Numbered from the stretch's first letter, positions 29,949 through 38,643 are shown. The stretch: DNA of 64,000 nucleotides from Actinomadura harenae (GCF_003696215.1 NZ_RFFG01000004.1:1-64000); one strand, 5' to 3'. Notes: generated by a model not told the origin, from the sequence alone. Program-made: numbers and translations.

Positions 29949-32399
29949 GTGTCCTTGGAACCGCGTTTTCGGCGGGTGGCGGCGATGCACCGCCGGTTCG
30001 TGGACCGCGAACCCGTGCTGGAGGCGTTCGCGGGCGAACTTGAATCGGCGGGGGCCGGGCCCCGGGTGTTCAACGTGGTCGGTGTCGGCGGCATCGGCAA
30101 GTCACGGCTGCTGCGCGAGCTGGTCGAACGGGTCAAGAAGACACGGCGCACCGCCACCCTGGACCTCCAGGTCCCCGCGATGCGGCAGCAGGAGGACGCC
30201 CTGGCGGTGCTCCGGGTCGGGCTCGGACGCCAAGGGGTGAGGTTCGACCGGTTCGACATCGCCTACGCCGTCTGGTGGCAGCGCCTGCACCCGCACCTGC
30301 GTCTGACGCGGAGCCAGCTGCCGTTCATCGCCGAGAGCGAGGCGCTGACACAGATCCTGGACGGGGCGGCCGGCGTCCCGGTGTTCGGGACCGGCGTCGG
30401 GCTGGTCCGGCTGCTGGAGAAGGTGTCGACCAGCGCGCGGCAGCGCCACCGCATCAAGCACGACGAGACGCTGAGCGCGCTCGACGAACTCGGCAACGCC
30501 GAGCTCGCGGACGCCGTGACCTTCCTGTTCGCCGAAGATCTACGCGCGGCCAGCGCCGAGCGTGGGTATGTCGTCCTCGTGGACGCCTACGAGGCCTTGC
30601 GGCGCGGCGCGGCGTCCGACGTGTGGCTGCGGGACCTGGTGGCGCAGCTCGACCGGGGCCTCACGGTCGTCGCGAGCCGGGAACCGGTCGAGTGGCACGC
30701 GCACGACGCGTCCTGGCGTCCGGTGGTGCGCGAGGTCCGGGTGGACGGGCTGCCGATGCAGGCCCGGCTGGAGCTGCTGGCCGACGGCGGGATCGACGAC
30801 CTGGCCGTCCGGGAGGCCATCGCGGTCGCCTCGCAGGGGCTGCCGTTCTACCTGCACCTGGCCGTGGACACGCGGACCACCGCCCGGCAGAGCGCCGCGG
30901 TGTCGTCGGAGGAGATCCTCCAGCGGTTCCTCGCGCACGTGGCCGCCGAGGAGATCCGCACGCTGGAGCTGCTGAGCGTCGCGCGGGTCTTCGACTACGA
31001 GATCTTCCAGGCCGTCGCGGACGCCTTCGACCTGCCTAGGCACCGGATGGCGTGGGAGTCGCTGACGGCGTACTCGTTCGTCTACCCGGCCGGGACGGGC
31101 GGGCTGCGGCTGCACCAGCTGATGCGGGAGGCGCTGCACCGGCGGCTGTCGCGGGAGACGATGGCCGACGTCCACCTCGTCCTGAAACGGGTGTGGGACG
31201 ACCGCGTCGGACGCCGGCAGACCAGCCAGGACGGGATCGCGACCCGGGCGCGGGCCGTCCGGGAGGCGGTCTACAGCGGGCTGCACGCGCGGGTGGTGGA
31301 CGGCGACGGGGTCCTCTCCTACGCCGACCAGGCGCTGGCCTGCGGGGGCAAGCAGGCCGTGGACGGGATCGTCGCCGACCTCCGCCGGTACCTGGAGACG
31401 CATCCGTCCCCGCGCCTCGAACTCGTCGCGCGGTGCCTCCAGGCCGAGGCCGCGATCGTGCTCGGGGACGCCACGTCCGCCGTCCGCCTCACGCCCCGGC
31501 TGGACTGGCCGACGGGCGACGGGGTCGGGGCGCGCCTGGCCCTGGCGGCGGCGCACGGCCGCCGCATCGCCGGCGACACCTCCGAGGCCCTGGCGGTCTT
31601 CCACGAGCTGTGGGACACCGACGCGCCCGGGGTCGGGCTGCGCGCCGGATTCTGCGTGGCGGACCTGGACATGTGGCAGGGACGGTTCCGCGACGCGTTC
31701 GCGATGACCGACCGGATCCTGGAGGCGACCGCCCCCGACGACCACCTGCTGCGCGGGGACGTGTGGCGGCTCCGCCACCTGGGATACCGGTTCGCGCTCG
31801 ACCTGACCGCGTCCGAGCGGGCACTGGACGAGGCCGAGGAGATCTACCGGCGCGCGGGGACCCTCGTCGAGGCGGCCCTGGTGAAGACCAACCGCATCGA
31901 GCTGTTCGCCTGGACGGACCCGGACGCCGCCGTCGAGCACGGGGCCGCCGCCATCGCCGCGCAGACCGACCTCGGCGCGCTGCACGAGATCGGCAAGACC
32001 TACACCGCGCTGGCGATCGCGCTCACCCGGCTGGGCCGCCACGACCGCGCCGCGGCCGCCTTCGAGACCGCGGCCGACTTCCTGGACCGCGCCCGCTACC
32101 GCTCCGGCCGGGCCCGCGCCGAACTGTTCCGCGCGCTCCTGCACGTCCGGACCGGATACCCCCATCACGCCCTCGCGTCGGCGCGCTGGGCCGTGTCCGA
32201 GCTGGTGGCGGCCGAGGTCTACCCCACGCTGATCATGATGGCCGGCCAGGTCCTGGACGTGATCGGCCTGGACGACGACGGCATCGCCGAGGCCGCGCGC
32301 GCCGCGACCACCCGGATCGACGCCCTGGACTCGCTGGACGGACTCCAGGGCCGCACCCGACGCCTGATCGCCGACCTCCTGGGAGAGCACACCCCATGA
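29949..32399 (+). CDS. STAND-type ATPase with TPR-like C-terminal repeats
   Basis: This 816-residue protein has a P-loop VGVGGIGKSRLL (Lys51, Ser52) and Walker B VLVDAYEAL near 209-217, followed by a winged-helix-like region (SVARVFDYEIFQAVADAF). A long alpha-helical C-terminal half (from about residue 440) contains TPR-like pairs, for example RRAGTLVEAALVKTNRIELF and ALTRLGRHDRAAAAFETAADFL. STAND proteins act as nucleotide-switched signal hubs, in bacteria often in regulation or defence. GGGGAGGAG precedes the GTG start. The stop overlaps the next gene (ATGA), which encodes an APH-fold kinase. No effector or DNA-binding domain is obvious, so the coupled kinase may be the output. Confidence 0.87.
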   Translation: MSLEPRFRRVAAMHRRFVDREPVLEAFAGELESAGAGPRVFNVVGVGGIGKSRLLRELVERVKKTRRTATLDLQVPAMRQQEDALAVLRVGLGRQGVRFDRFDIAYAVWWQRLHPHLRLTRSQLPFIAESEALTQILDGAAGVPVFGTGVGLVRLLEKVSTSARQRHRIKHDETLSALDELGNAELADAVTFLFAEDLRAASAERGYVVLVDAYEALRRGAASDVWLRDLVAQLDRGLTVVASREPVEWHAHDASWRPVVREVRVDGLPMQARLELLADGGIDDLAVREAIAVASQGLPFYLHLAVDTRTTARQSAAVSSEEILQRFLAHVAAEEIRTLELLSVARVFDYEIFQAVADAFDLPRHRMAWESLTAYSFVYPAGTGGLRLHQLMREALHRRLSRETMADVHLVLKRVWDDRVGRRQTSQDGIATRARAVREAVYSGLHARVVDGDGVLSYADQALACGGKQAVDGIVADLRRYLETHPSPRLELVARCLQAEAAIVLGDATSAVRLTPRLDWPTGDGVGARLALAAAHGRRIAGDTSEALAVFHELWDTDAPGVGLRAGFCVADLDMWQGRFRDAFAMTDRILEATAPDDHLLRGDVWRLRHLGYRFALDLTASERALDEAEEIYRRAGTLVEAALVKTNRIELFAWTDPDAAVEHGAAAIAAQTDLGALHEIGKTYTALAIALTRLGRHDRAAAAFETAADFLDRARYRSGRARAELFRALLHVRTGYPHHALASARWAVSELVAAEVYPTLIMMAGQVLDVIGLDDDGIAEAARAATTRIDALDSLDGLQGRTRRLIADLLGEHTP

Positions 32400-33409
32400 C
32401 CTGGCTCGACCTCTACCACCAGGCCCGGTCCCGGCCCGGATCCGCGGCCGCCGGCTACTACAACCACAACATCCGCCTGGAGGCGGAGTCCGGCCCGGTC
32501 ATCGTCCGCATCCCGATCCACGGCGCGGACGTCATGGACCTCCGCCTGTGGCGCGAGGAGGACGTCCTGACCGCGATCGCCCCCTTCGTCCGGCACGCGC
32601 CGCGCGTCCTGCACGTCTCGCCCGACCCGGCGTTCCAGATCCACGGGTTCCTGCACGGCGACGTCCTCAACGACGTCGCGCCGCGCGGCGTGCCCGTCCC
32701 GTCCCATGTGCCGGACGACGTCGTGGAGCTGTTCGTCCAGCTCACGGCCGTCCCGCGCGAGAAGCTCCCGGCGATCCCGGACGACTGGCCCGCCGACGGC
32801 GACAGCGCGGCCTTCGCCCGCCGCCTGACCGTCCTCACCCAGTGGGTCCACGACACCTACAAGGACGACTACGCGCCGCTGTTCGACCGGTTCGGCATCC
32901 CCGAGGCCCCGCTCACCGCGATGGACGGGCCGTGGAGCCGTCTCACGCCGCGTCCCTCGGTGTGCGTCCACGCCGACGTGCACCGCAAGAACATGATCGT
33001 CGACCGGGACGCGACCGAGTTCCTGGACTGGGAGCTGGCCCTGTGGGGCGACCCGGTCTACGACCTGGCCGTCCACCTCCACAAGATGAGCTACCGGCCG
33101 GACGAGGAGGAGACCCTCGTCGGCCACTGGCTGAAGCGCATGCCGTCCGAGCACACCCGGGGCTGGGAGCACGACCTGGCCGCCTACCGCGACCACGAGC
33201 GCGTCAAGTCCGCGATCGTCGACACCGTCCGCTACTCCCAGACCTTCATCGCCGACGGCCCCTACCCGTACCCGCCGCCGCAGATGGTCGACATGATGGC
33301 CGCCAAGCTCAACGCCGCCCGCCGTCCGTGGAACCTTCCATCCGACGTCACCGCGTCCGAGATCTCCGCCGCCTTCACCTGGTGGGCCGAGACCCGCCCC
33401 GCCTCCTGA
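32396..33409 (+). CDS. Aminoglycoside phosphotransferase (APH)-family kinase
   Basis: This 337-residue kinase-fold protein has the APH Brenner motif VHADVHRKNMIVD (His192, Asp194, Asn199) and the metal-binding segment FLDWELALWGDPVYDL (Asp211). The N-lobe is compact (NHNIRLEAESGPVIVRIPI). The family phosphorylates aminoglycosides, macrolides, choline, homoserine and other small molecules, so resistance should not be assumed. It overlaps the STAND ATPase gene by 4 nt; translation is coupled and the two products probably work together. Confidence 0.88.
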   Translation: MTWLDLYHQARSRPGSAAAGYYNHNIRLEAESGPVIVRIPIHGADVMDLRLWREEDVLTAIAPFVRHAPRVLHVSPDPAFQIHGFLHGDVLNDVAPRGVPVPSHVPDDVVELFVQLTAVPREKLPAIPDDWPADGDSAAFARRLTVLTQWVHDTYKDDYAPLFDRFGIPEAPLTAMDGPWSRLTPRPSVCVHADVHRKNMIVDRDATEFLDWELALWGDPVYDLAVHLHKMSYRPDEEETLVGHWLKRMPSEHTRGWEHDLAAYRDHERVKSAIVDTVRYSQTFIADGPYPYPPPQMVDMMAAKLNAARRPWNLPSDVTASEISAAFTWWAETRPAS

Positions 33410-33445
33410 CGGGGACGGCGGGAGCGCCGGCGGCCTCGCGGATCC

Positions 33446-33949
33446 TCAGCGGGTGACCTTGGCCAGGAGGGTGTGGAGGTTGGCCCGGGTGCGGGCGATC
33501 TTCTCCTCCAGGGTGAGGGTCTCGTCCAGGGAGTGGGGGGAGGCGGTCTCCTTGCGGCCCCGGACGAACAGGGAGCAGGCCAGGTCGGTGCACATGTACT
33601 GGCCGACCGAGTTGCCCTGGCGGCCCTCCTCGCCGGTGCGGCGGGCGGCCATCAGGGCGACGCCGCCGCCGGTGCGGGTGGTCAGGCACAGGGAGCACAT
33701 GCTGCGCGTGGTGAAGCCGCGGGCCGCGGCGGCGGCGGCGGTGGCGCGGAGCGAGAGGCCGACGAGGCGTTCCTCGTGCTCGGCGACCAGGTAGGCCCGT
33801 TCGGGGGCGGCCGGGTCGCGCCAGCCGAGGAAGTCCAGGTCGTCCCAGGGGAGCTCGTCGAAGTCCCGGGGCAGGTGGAGGCGCTTGGCCTCGCCCTTGG
33901 AGCAGTTGACGAAGGACGCGCGGATGTCGCGTTCGGTGAGCGGGTTCAT
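33446..33949 (-). CDS. FBP (FusB-like) treble-clef zinc-finger protein
   Basis: This 167-residue protein matches the FBP family, related to FusB, which binds elongation factor G and can protect translation from fusidic acid. The C-terminal zinc site is formed by CSLC in TTRSMCSLCLTTRTGGG and C-x4-C in YMCTDLACSLFVRGRK. The start MNPLTERDIRASFVNCSKGEAKRL is typical. No clear ribosome site precedes the ATG, so the message may be leaderless. It is divergent from a TetR gene across a 71-bp AT-richer gap. A role in resistance is possible but unproven. Confidence 0.85.
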   Translation of the reverse strand: MNPLTERDIRASFVNCSKGEAKRLHLPRDFDELPWDDLDFLGWRDPAAPERAYLVAEHEERLVGLSLRATAAAAAARGFTTRSMCSLCLTTRTGGGVALMAARRTGEEGRQGNSVGQYMCTDLACSLFVRGRKETASPHSLDETLTLEEKIARTRANLHTLLAKVTR

Positions 33950-33990
33950 GGTCGCGACGGTACGCAAACTAGGGATACCATGCAAATTAT

Positions 33991-34001
33991 TAAAGCCTTT
34001 A
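33991..34001. promoter_or_regulatory. Candidate TetR operator in AT-rich divergent gap
   Basis: TAAAG-C-CTTTA is a perfect 11-bp palindrome in the short AT-rich gap between the FBP and TetR genes, 20 bp before the TetR start. The position suits autoregulation; the short length makes chance possible. Confidence 0.45.
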
Positions 34002-34020
34002 GGTTTCTGGGAGGGGGTCC

Positions 34021-34593
34021 ATGGCACGGGCCGGAGTGACCACCGAGCGCCTGGCGCGGGCGGCGGCGGAGCTGGCGGACGAGGTCGGCTTCGAGGACGT
34101 GACCGTCTCAGCGGTCGCGCGCCGGTTCGGCGTCACGGTGGCGAGCCTGTACTCGCACATTTCCAACGCCCATGACCTGCGCGTTCGTGTGGCGCTGCTC
34201 TCTCTGGCGGAGCTGGCCGACCGGGTCGCGGACGCCGTGACCGGACGCGCAGGAAAGGACGCCCTGGTCGCGTTCGCCAACGCCTACCGCGACTACGCGC
34301 GGGAGCATCCGGGGCGTTACACCGCCACGCGCATGCGCCTCGACCGAGAGACGGCGCTCGCCAGCGCGGGCCCCCGGCACAGCGCGATGGCACGGGCGAT
34401 CCTGCGCGGATACGGCGTCCCGGACGAGGAGCAGACCCACGCCGTCCGGCTTCTGGGCAGCACGTTCCACGGGTTCGTCAGCCTGGAGGCGTCCGGCGGC
34501 TTCGAGCACTCGGGCGAGACCGAGACGTCCTGGGCCAGGACCCTGGACGCGCTGGACGTCGCCCTGCGCAACTGGCCGTCCCCGCCCGCCTGA
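34021..34593 (+). CDS. TetR family transcriptional regulator (WHG-type C-terminal domain)
   Basis: This 190-residue repressor has a TetR helix-turn-helix (VTVSAVARRFGVTVASLYSHISNAHDLRVRVAL) and a C-terminal domain with ALVAFANAYRDYAREHPGRYTATRM, the pattern of the TetR_C_33/WHG class. GGGAGGGGG lies just upstream of the ATG. It is divergent from the FBP gene, its most likely target beside itself. Confidence 0.9.
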   Translation: MARAGVTTERLARAAAELADEVGFEDVTVSAVARRFGVTVASLYSHISNAHDLRVRVALLSLAELADRVADAVTGRAGKDALVAFANAYRDYAREHPGRYTATRMRLDRETALASAGPRHSAMARAILRGYGVPDEEQTHAVRLLGSTFHGFVSLEASGGFEHSGETETSWARTLDALDVALRNWPSPPA

Positions 34594-34619
34594 CGTCCGG
34601 TCACAGCGCGAGCATCCCC

Positions 34620-35465
34620 TTACAGGGCGAGCATCGCCGCGGCGACCTGCTCGGCGGCGGACTCGGGGATCGCGGTCGAGGCGTCCTCGAGGACGAGGAG
34701 CCGCGCGGCGGGGATCTCGCGGGCGAGCGCCTCGCCGTTGCCGACGGGGAAGAACGGGTTGCGGCGGCCGTGCACCACGAGCGCGGGCAGGGTGAGCTCG
34801 GGCAGGCGCTCGCGCCAGCGCGGCGCGCAGTCGAGCCGGGCGAACACCGTGCCGAGCTGGTTGGCCAGCTGGATCGCGGGTTCGGTGCCGGGCGTCCGGT
34901 CGAAGACGCGTTCGGCCTTCGCGCGCGCCGCGGCGGGGTCGTCGCCGAGGACCTCCGCTCCTGCGGCGGCGAACTCGCCCACGGCGGAGCGGTCGGACCA
35001 GTCGGGCTTCGGGGCCGAGAACAGCCGCCGCATCGTCGCCGCGTCATGGTCGGGGAGGTCGTCGTCGACCGGGCCGGGCGCGACGGGACGCGTTCCGGCG
35101 AGGGTGAGCGCCGCGAACGCGTCCGGATGGTCGAGCGCGGCGACCTGGGCGACCATCCCGCCGACGCCGATGCCCGCCAGGTGCGCCGGACGGCCGTCCA
35201 GTCCCCGCGCGAGCGCGGCGGCGTCGGCGGCGAGGTCGCGCAGCGTGTACTCCGGCGCCTCGGGGTCGGCGGTCGTCGACGCGCCGGAGTCGCGCAGGTC
35301 GTAGCGGACGACGTGGCGTCCCCCGCGGGCGAGCGCCTCGCACAGCCCGTCGGGCCAGGAGAGCATGGTCGTGCCTCCCGCGAGCACGACGAGGGGGGCC
35401 GCCGGGTCGCCGAAGTGCTCGATCCCGAGTGTGACGCCGCCGGGCGTGCGGAACGTCGAACGCAT
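34620..35465 (-). CDS. Alpha/beta-hydrolase fold protein lacking the catalytic triad
   Basis: This 281-residue protein has the full alpha/beta-hydrolase scaffold (oxyanion region VVLAGGTTMLSW, RYDLRDSGAST, C-terminal cap), and 281 residues is a normal length. The catalytic positions are all changed. The nucleophile elbow reads GIGVG (residues 98-102) where GxSxG is expected, so Ser is Gly100. The acid in the VVHGxxDP motif is Asn236 (VVHGRRNPFFP). The region that should hold the GH motif reads EDASTAIP, with Thr264 at the His position. The frame is intact with GGAGG before the ATG, so this looks like a maintained pseudoenzyme, perhaps a ligand-binding protein. The terminal codons (MLAL plus stop) are imperfectly repeated just downstream. 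Confidence 0.85.
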   Translation of the reverse strand: MRSTFRTPGGVTLGIEHFGDPAAPLVVLAGGTTMLSWPDGLCEALARGGRHVVRYDLRDSGASTTADPEAPEYTLRDLAADAAALARGLDGRPAHLAGIGVGGMVAQVAALDHPDAFAALTLAGTRPVAPGPVDDDLPDHDAATMRRLFSAPKPDWSDRSAVGEFAAAGAEVLGDDPAAARAKAERVFDRTPGTEPAIQLANQLGTVFARLDCAPRWRERLPELTLPALVVHGRRNPFFPVGNGEALAREIPAARLLVLEDASTAIPESAAEQVAAAMLAL

Positions 35466-35521
35466 GCGCTACCTCCAGGACGCCGGAACGATCGCGCCAC
35501 ACCCTACGCGCGGGCCGCCGC

Positions 35522-36046
35522 CTATGGCTTGGTGTCCGGCTGGATTCCGGCGACGAGGTTGAACGAGCCGGTGAGCATGTTGAGGCTGACCAGGCCGACG
35601 ATCTCGGCGATCACCCGGTCGCTCCAGCCGTGCTCGCGCAGGGCCGTCACGTCGTCCGGGGTGAGGGACGACGGTTCGGTCAGCACGCGGAGGGCGAACG
35701 CCAGCAGCGCCGCCTCGCGGACGTCGGTCGACGTGCCCTGGCGGGCCAGGGTGATGTCGGTGTCGGTCAGTCCCGCGGCCCGTCCGGCCTCGATGTGGGA
35801 CTCCATGCAGGTCCCGCAGCCGATCCACTCCTGGAGCGTCAGGGAGATCTTCTCGCTGAGCGGACGCGGGATCTTGATCCGCTTCATCGCCCGGGAGAGG
35901 TCCAGGTAGCCCTGGAGCAGGGCCGGGGAGTGGGCCATCGTGCTCACCATCTCGCCGGCCGAGCCGTGCCGGCCGACGATGTCGCCGAGCAGTTCCTGGG
36001 ACTTGCCCGGCGCCTCGTCGGGGGTGAGGGGCCGCAGATTGCGCAT
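35522..36046 (-). CDS. Carboxymuconolactone decarboxylase/AhpD-like protein
   Basis: This 174-residue protein has the AhpD core with the redox motif CGTCMESH (Cys77, Cys80, His84), which in AhpD supports alkylhydroperoxidase activity. The flanking helices (LSEKISLTLQEWIG, VREAALLAFALRVL) fit the CMD fold. GGAGAAG lies just before the ATG. Two CsoR-like palindromes stand 26 to 75 bp upstream, linking expression to copper or reactive sulfur sensing. The physiological substrate is unknown; a thiol or peroxide stress role is inferred from the regulator sites and CxxC motif. Confidence 0.88.
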   Translation of the reverse strand: MRNLRPLTPDEAPGKSQELLGDIVGRHGSAGEMVSTMAHSPALLQGYLDLSRAMKRIKIPRPLSEKISLTLQEWIGCGTCMESHIEAGRAAGLTDTDITLARQGTSTDVREAALLAFALRVLTEPSSLTPDDVTALREHGWSDRVIAEIVGLVSLNMLTGSFNLVAGIQPDTKP

Positions 36047-36071
36047 GGTCTTCTCCGATCAGCCGGGAATG

Positions 36072-36120
36072 ATACCCACCGGGGGTATATCGGAGACAGT
36101 ACACCCTCCGGGGGGTATAC
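36072..36120. promoter_or_regulatory. Two CsoR/CstR-like operators
   Basis: ATACCC-ACCGG-GGGTAT (36072-36088) is a perfect palindrome. GTACACCC-TCCGGG-GGGTATAC (36099-36120) is a second with one mismatch. The TACCC-N5-GGGTA form is that of CsoR-family copper or persulfide repressors. No csoR-like gene lies in the window. Confidence 0.7.
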
Positions 36121-36153
36121 GGCACCCGGCCGGGGATCGGGCGGAGAAGCCGG

Positions 36154-37317
36154 TCAGGCGGTGAAACCGATCAGGCCGGCGGTCTTCCCGGCCTCGCGGA
36201 GCTGCTTGGACGTGACGCCCTGCGCGCCGGTCAGGTCCGCGTCCGTCAGGTCGGCCCCGGTGAGGTCGGCGTCGGTCAGGTTCGCGCGGGTCAGGTTCGC
36301 GCCGGTGAGATCGGCGCCCGTGAGGTCCGCGTTGGTCAGGTTCGCCCGGGTGAGGTCGGCGTCCGTCAGGTCGGCGTGGGTCAGGTTCGCGCGCGAGAGG
36401 TTCGCGCCGCCCAGGGCCGCCCAGGTCAGGTCCGTCCGGATCAGGCTCGCCTCGGTGAGGGTCGCGCCGGTGAGGGTCGCGCCGGGCAGTTCGGCGCGGT
36501 TCAGGTCGGCCTGCGCCAGCGTCGCGCGGGTCAGCGTCGCCCGGCGCAGGACCGCGCCGATCAGGTCGGCCCAGGTCAGGTCCACGTCGGTCAGGTCGGC
36601 CCAGGTGAGGTCCGCCCGGATCAGGCTCGCGCTCGTCATGTTCGCGCCCGTGAGGTTCGCGCGGTGCAGGTCCGCCCCGGTCAGGTCGGCGCCGGGGAGG
36701 GACGCGCCCGTCAGCCCCGCCCGGGCCATGTTCGCCCAGGTCAGGCTGGCCTTGGCCAGGCTCGCGCCGGGAAGGTTCGCGTCGGCCAGGTTCGCGTGGT
36801 GGAGGACCGCGCCCGACAGCTCCGCCTTGGGCAGGTTCAGCGGCCGCGCCCAGGTGGGCGGACGCAGGATCGCCTGCAGCGCGGCCTGGACGTCCGGGGA
36901 CGTGCCGCCGAACGTGTTGCGCCGCAGGAACGCCTCCAGCACGTCGAAGACCTCGGTGCGGTGCGGACGGGAGTCGCGCGCCACGTGCTGGAGCGCGTAC
37001 ACCGCGCCGAGGCGCTGGTCGGAGTGGTCGGTGGAGAGCGCCTCCAGGGCGTTGCTGAACCGGTCGGTGACCTGGCCCCGGTGCGCCAGCTGGTAGCCGC
37101 GCGCGGTGTACAGCAGCGTGAGCGCCACGAAGAGGCCGCCCGCCACCGACACCACGAGCATCCGCGCGTTGTGCCTGTCCTTGGGGTCGGCGAGGTGCAT
37201 CAGGTCGGGCATCTTCCAGAGCGCCCAGCCGTACGCCAGTGCCAGCAGGGTGACACCGGGCGCACTCAGCACCCGCACCCTCGCCGCCCACTGCATAGCC
37301 TGCCGCATGAGTCCCAT
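36154..37317 (-). CDS. Membrane-anchored pentapeptide-repeat protein
   Basis: This 387-residue protein has two N-terminal transmembrane helices (about 18-35 and 53-71) and a helical linker (SNALEALSTDHSDQRLGAVYALQHVARD). From about residue 160 it has some forty A(D/N)Lxx pentapeptides forming a right-handed quadrilateral beta-helix, ending near 365. Typical units read ANLTGADLTG. Pentapeptide proteins such as MfpA/Qnr mimic DNA, but membrane-anchored versions with a STAND-like linker are common in actinomycetes and have no assigned role. The repeats make the nucleotide sequence strongly periodic (15 bp). Confidence 0.92.
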   Translation of the reverse strand: MGLMRQAMQWAARVRVLSAPGVTLLALAYGWALWKMPDLMHLADPKDRHNARMLVVSVAGGLFVALTLLYTARGYQLAHRGQVTDRFSNALEALSTDHSDQRLGAVYALQHVARDSRPHRTEVFDVLEAFLRRNTFGGTSPDVQAALQAILRPPTWARPLNLPKAELSGAVLHHANLADANLPGASLAKASLTWANMARAGLTGASLPGADLTGADLHRANLTGANMTSASLIRADLTWADLTDVDLTWADLIGAVLRRATLTRATLAQADLNRAELPGATLTGATLTEASLIRTDLTWAALGGANLSRANLTHADLTDADLTRANLTNADLTGADLTGANLTRANLTDADLTGADLTDADLTGAQGVTSKQLREAGKTAGLIGFTA

Positions 37318-37588
37318 GTCCCCTCAGACGTGCCGCAGCCGAAACGATTGTTCTACGACATCAAGAGCGTCATGGCCCAAACCGCGGGGACCGTGCCCGG
37401 CGTCCTGGGAAGCAAGTACCCCAGGTCAGGGCCCTGCGAGGGGGGACGGAGCGTGCGGCGGGCCCACCCTGAACCGCGTGTGGCCGTCTCGCGCCCGCGA
37501 CAGGGGAGGGGCGGGACGGCCGGATGGTGTCCGCAGAGAGTGGCCTCGGGGTGACGTCCTCTGACCTGCGGGGTCGCTCTCTCGGGGG

Positions 37589-37636
37589 CGCTCCGTCCGC
37601 GAGGCCGGGAGAGACCGCGACCTCGCGGACGGAGCG
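37589..37636. promoter_or_regulatory. Strong 16-bp hairpin in the 37318-37794 gap
   Basis: CGCTCCGTCCGCGAGG (37589-37604) pairs perfectly with CCTCGCGGACGGAGCG (37621-37636) around a 16-nt loop, about 160 bp upstream of the lectin gene. It could be a 5'-UTR attenuator of the lectin message or an isolated terminator. Nothing else with coding character is seen in this 477-bp gap. Confidence 0.6.
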
Positions 37637-37794
37637 ATGCCGACGGCGGGTGTGTGCCGAGCGTGCGGAGAGTGTTGACGAACCGTGCGAAGTGGGATTC
37701 GTCTCGCGAAGGTCGTGAACCGGGACGTGTCCGTCGACGTCACATCCGCGTTGTTTCGCGATGTCAGCGACAGAAGGGTTCCAAGGTTCAACGT

Positions 37795-38562
37795 ATGAAG
37801 ATCAAGCTGACCGCGCTCGCCGCGGCCACGCTGGCGGCGGCCGCCGTCACCTCCGCGGTCCCCGCGTTCGCCGAGACCGCGCAGCCGCGTGTGGAAGCCA
37901 CCGCCGTGAGCTCGGTGCTCAAGTCCGGCCAGACCCTCAAGGCCGGTCAGTACCTGCGCTCGCCCAACGCGCGCTACAAGCTCCTGATGCAGGCCGACGG
38001 CAACCTCGTCGTCTACAAGGGGTCGAGCTCGATCTGGAGCTCGCACACCTGGGTCAAGGGCTCCGTCGTCACCATGCGCAAGGACGGCGCCCTGGCCATC
38101 ACCAAGGGCACCAAGACGCTGTGGAACAACCACAGCTGGGGTCACACCAACGCGTTCCTGTCCCTGCAGAACGACGGCAACGCCGTCGTCTACCAGGGCA
38201 AGACCCCGCTGTGGTCCACCTACCAGTGGATCAGCACCCTGCCGAGCGGGATGACCCTCTACCCCTACCAGAAGGTCGTCTCCCAGAACGGCGTCTACCA
38301 GCTCCGCCAGGAGCCGAGCGGTGACCTGGCCCTGTACCGCAGCGGCAAGCTCGCCTGGCACACCCGCACGTCCGGTCACAAGGGCGCGTACACCGTGATG
38401 CAGGCCGACGGCAACCTGGTGGTGTACCTCAAGGGCAAGGCCCTTTGGTCCACCCACACCTGGCGCAAGCCGAACTGGCTCGCCGTCCAGAACGACGGGA
38501 ACGTCGTGGTCTACACCGCGGGCATGAAGGCCCTCTGGGACCGGTACCACGGCAAGCGCTGA
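37795..38562 (+). CDS. Secreted bulb-type (D-mannose-binding) lectin
   Basis: This 255-residue protein has a signal peptide (MKIKLTALAAATLAAAAV...VPAFA, cleavage near residue 26), then two tandem bulb-lectin domains. The mannose-site motif QxDxNxVxY appears as MQADGNLVVY, LQNDGNAVVY, MQADGNLVVY and VQNDGNVVVY, while one site is altered (RQEPSGDLALY). It is exported and should bind mannose-type glycans. AAGG lies 8 nt before the ATG; longer open frame upstream is non-coding. It is convergent with the sensor kinase. Confidence 0.92.
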   Translation: MKIKLTALAAATLAAAAVTSAVPAFAETAQPRVEATAVSSVLKSGQTLKAGQYLRSPNARYKLLMQADGNLVVYKGSSSIWSSHTWVKGSVVTMRKDGALAITKGTKTLWNNHSWGHTNAFLSLQNDGNAVVYQGKTPLWSTYQWISTLPSGMTLYPYQKVVSQNGVYQLRQEPSGDLALYRSGKLAWHTRTSGHKGAYTVMQADGNLVVYLKGKALWSTHTWRKPNWLAVQNDGNVVVYTAGMKALWDRYHGKR

Positions 38563-38604
38563 CCTGATTCACCAGCGTGACGCGGGCGTCCGCTGAGGAC
38601 GCCG

Positions 38605-38638
38605 GCCGGGTGCCCGAGGACCACCGACGGCACCCGGC
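38605..38638. terminator. Bidirectional terminator between lectin and sensor kinase genes
   Basis: GCCGGGTGCC (38605-38614) pairs with GGCACCCGGC (38629-38638) around a 14-nt loop, in the 146-bp gap between convergent genes. Confidence 0.6.
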
Positions 38639-38643
38639 ACCGG

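Noticed and set aside
32396..33409. Calling the APH-fold protein an aminoglycoside resistance enzyme
   Set aside because: The family is broad, the sequence is not recognisably close to known resistance enzymes, and the coupling to a STAND ATPase suggests another role.
36376..37554. Arg/Val/Gly-rich frames opposite the pentapeptide-repeat gene
   Set aside because: They mirror the 15-bp periodicity of the pentapeptide repeats; periodic sequence opens all frames.
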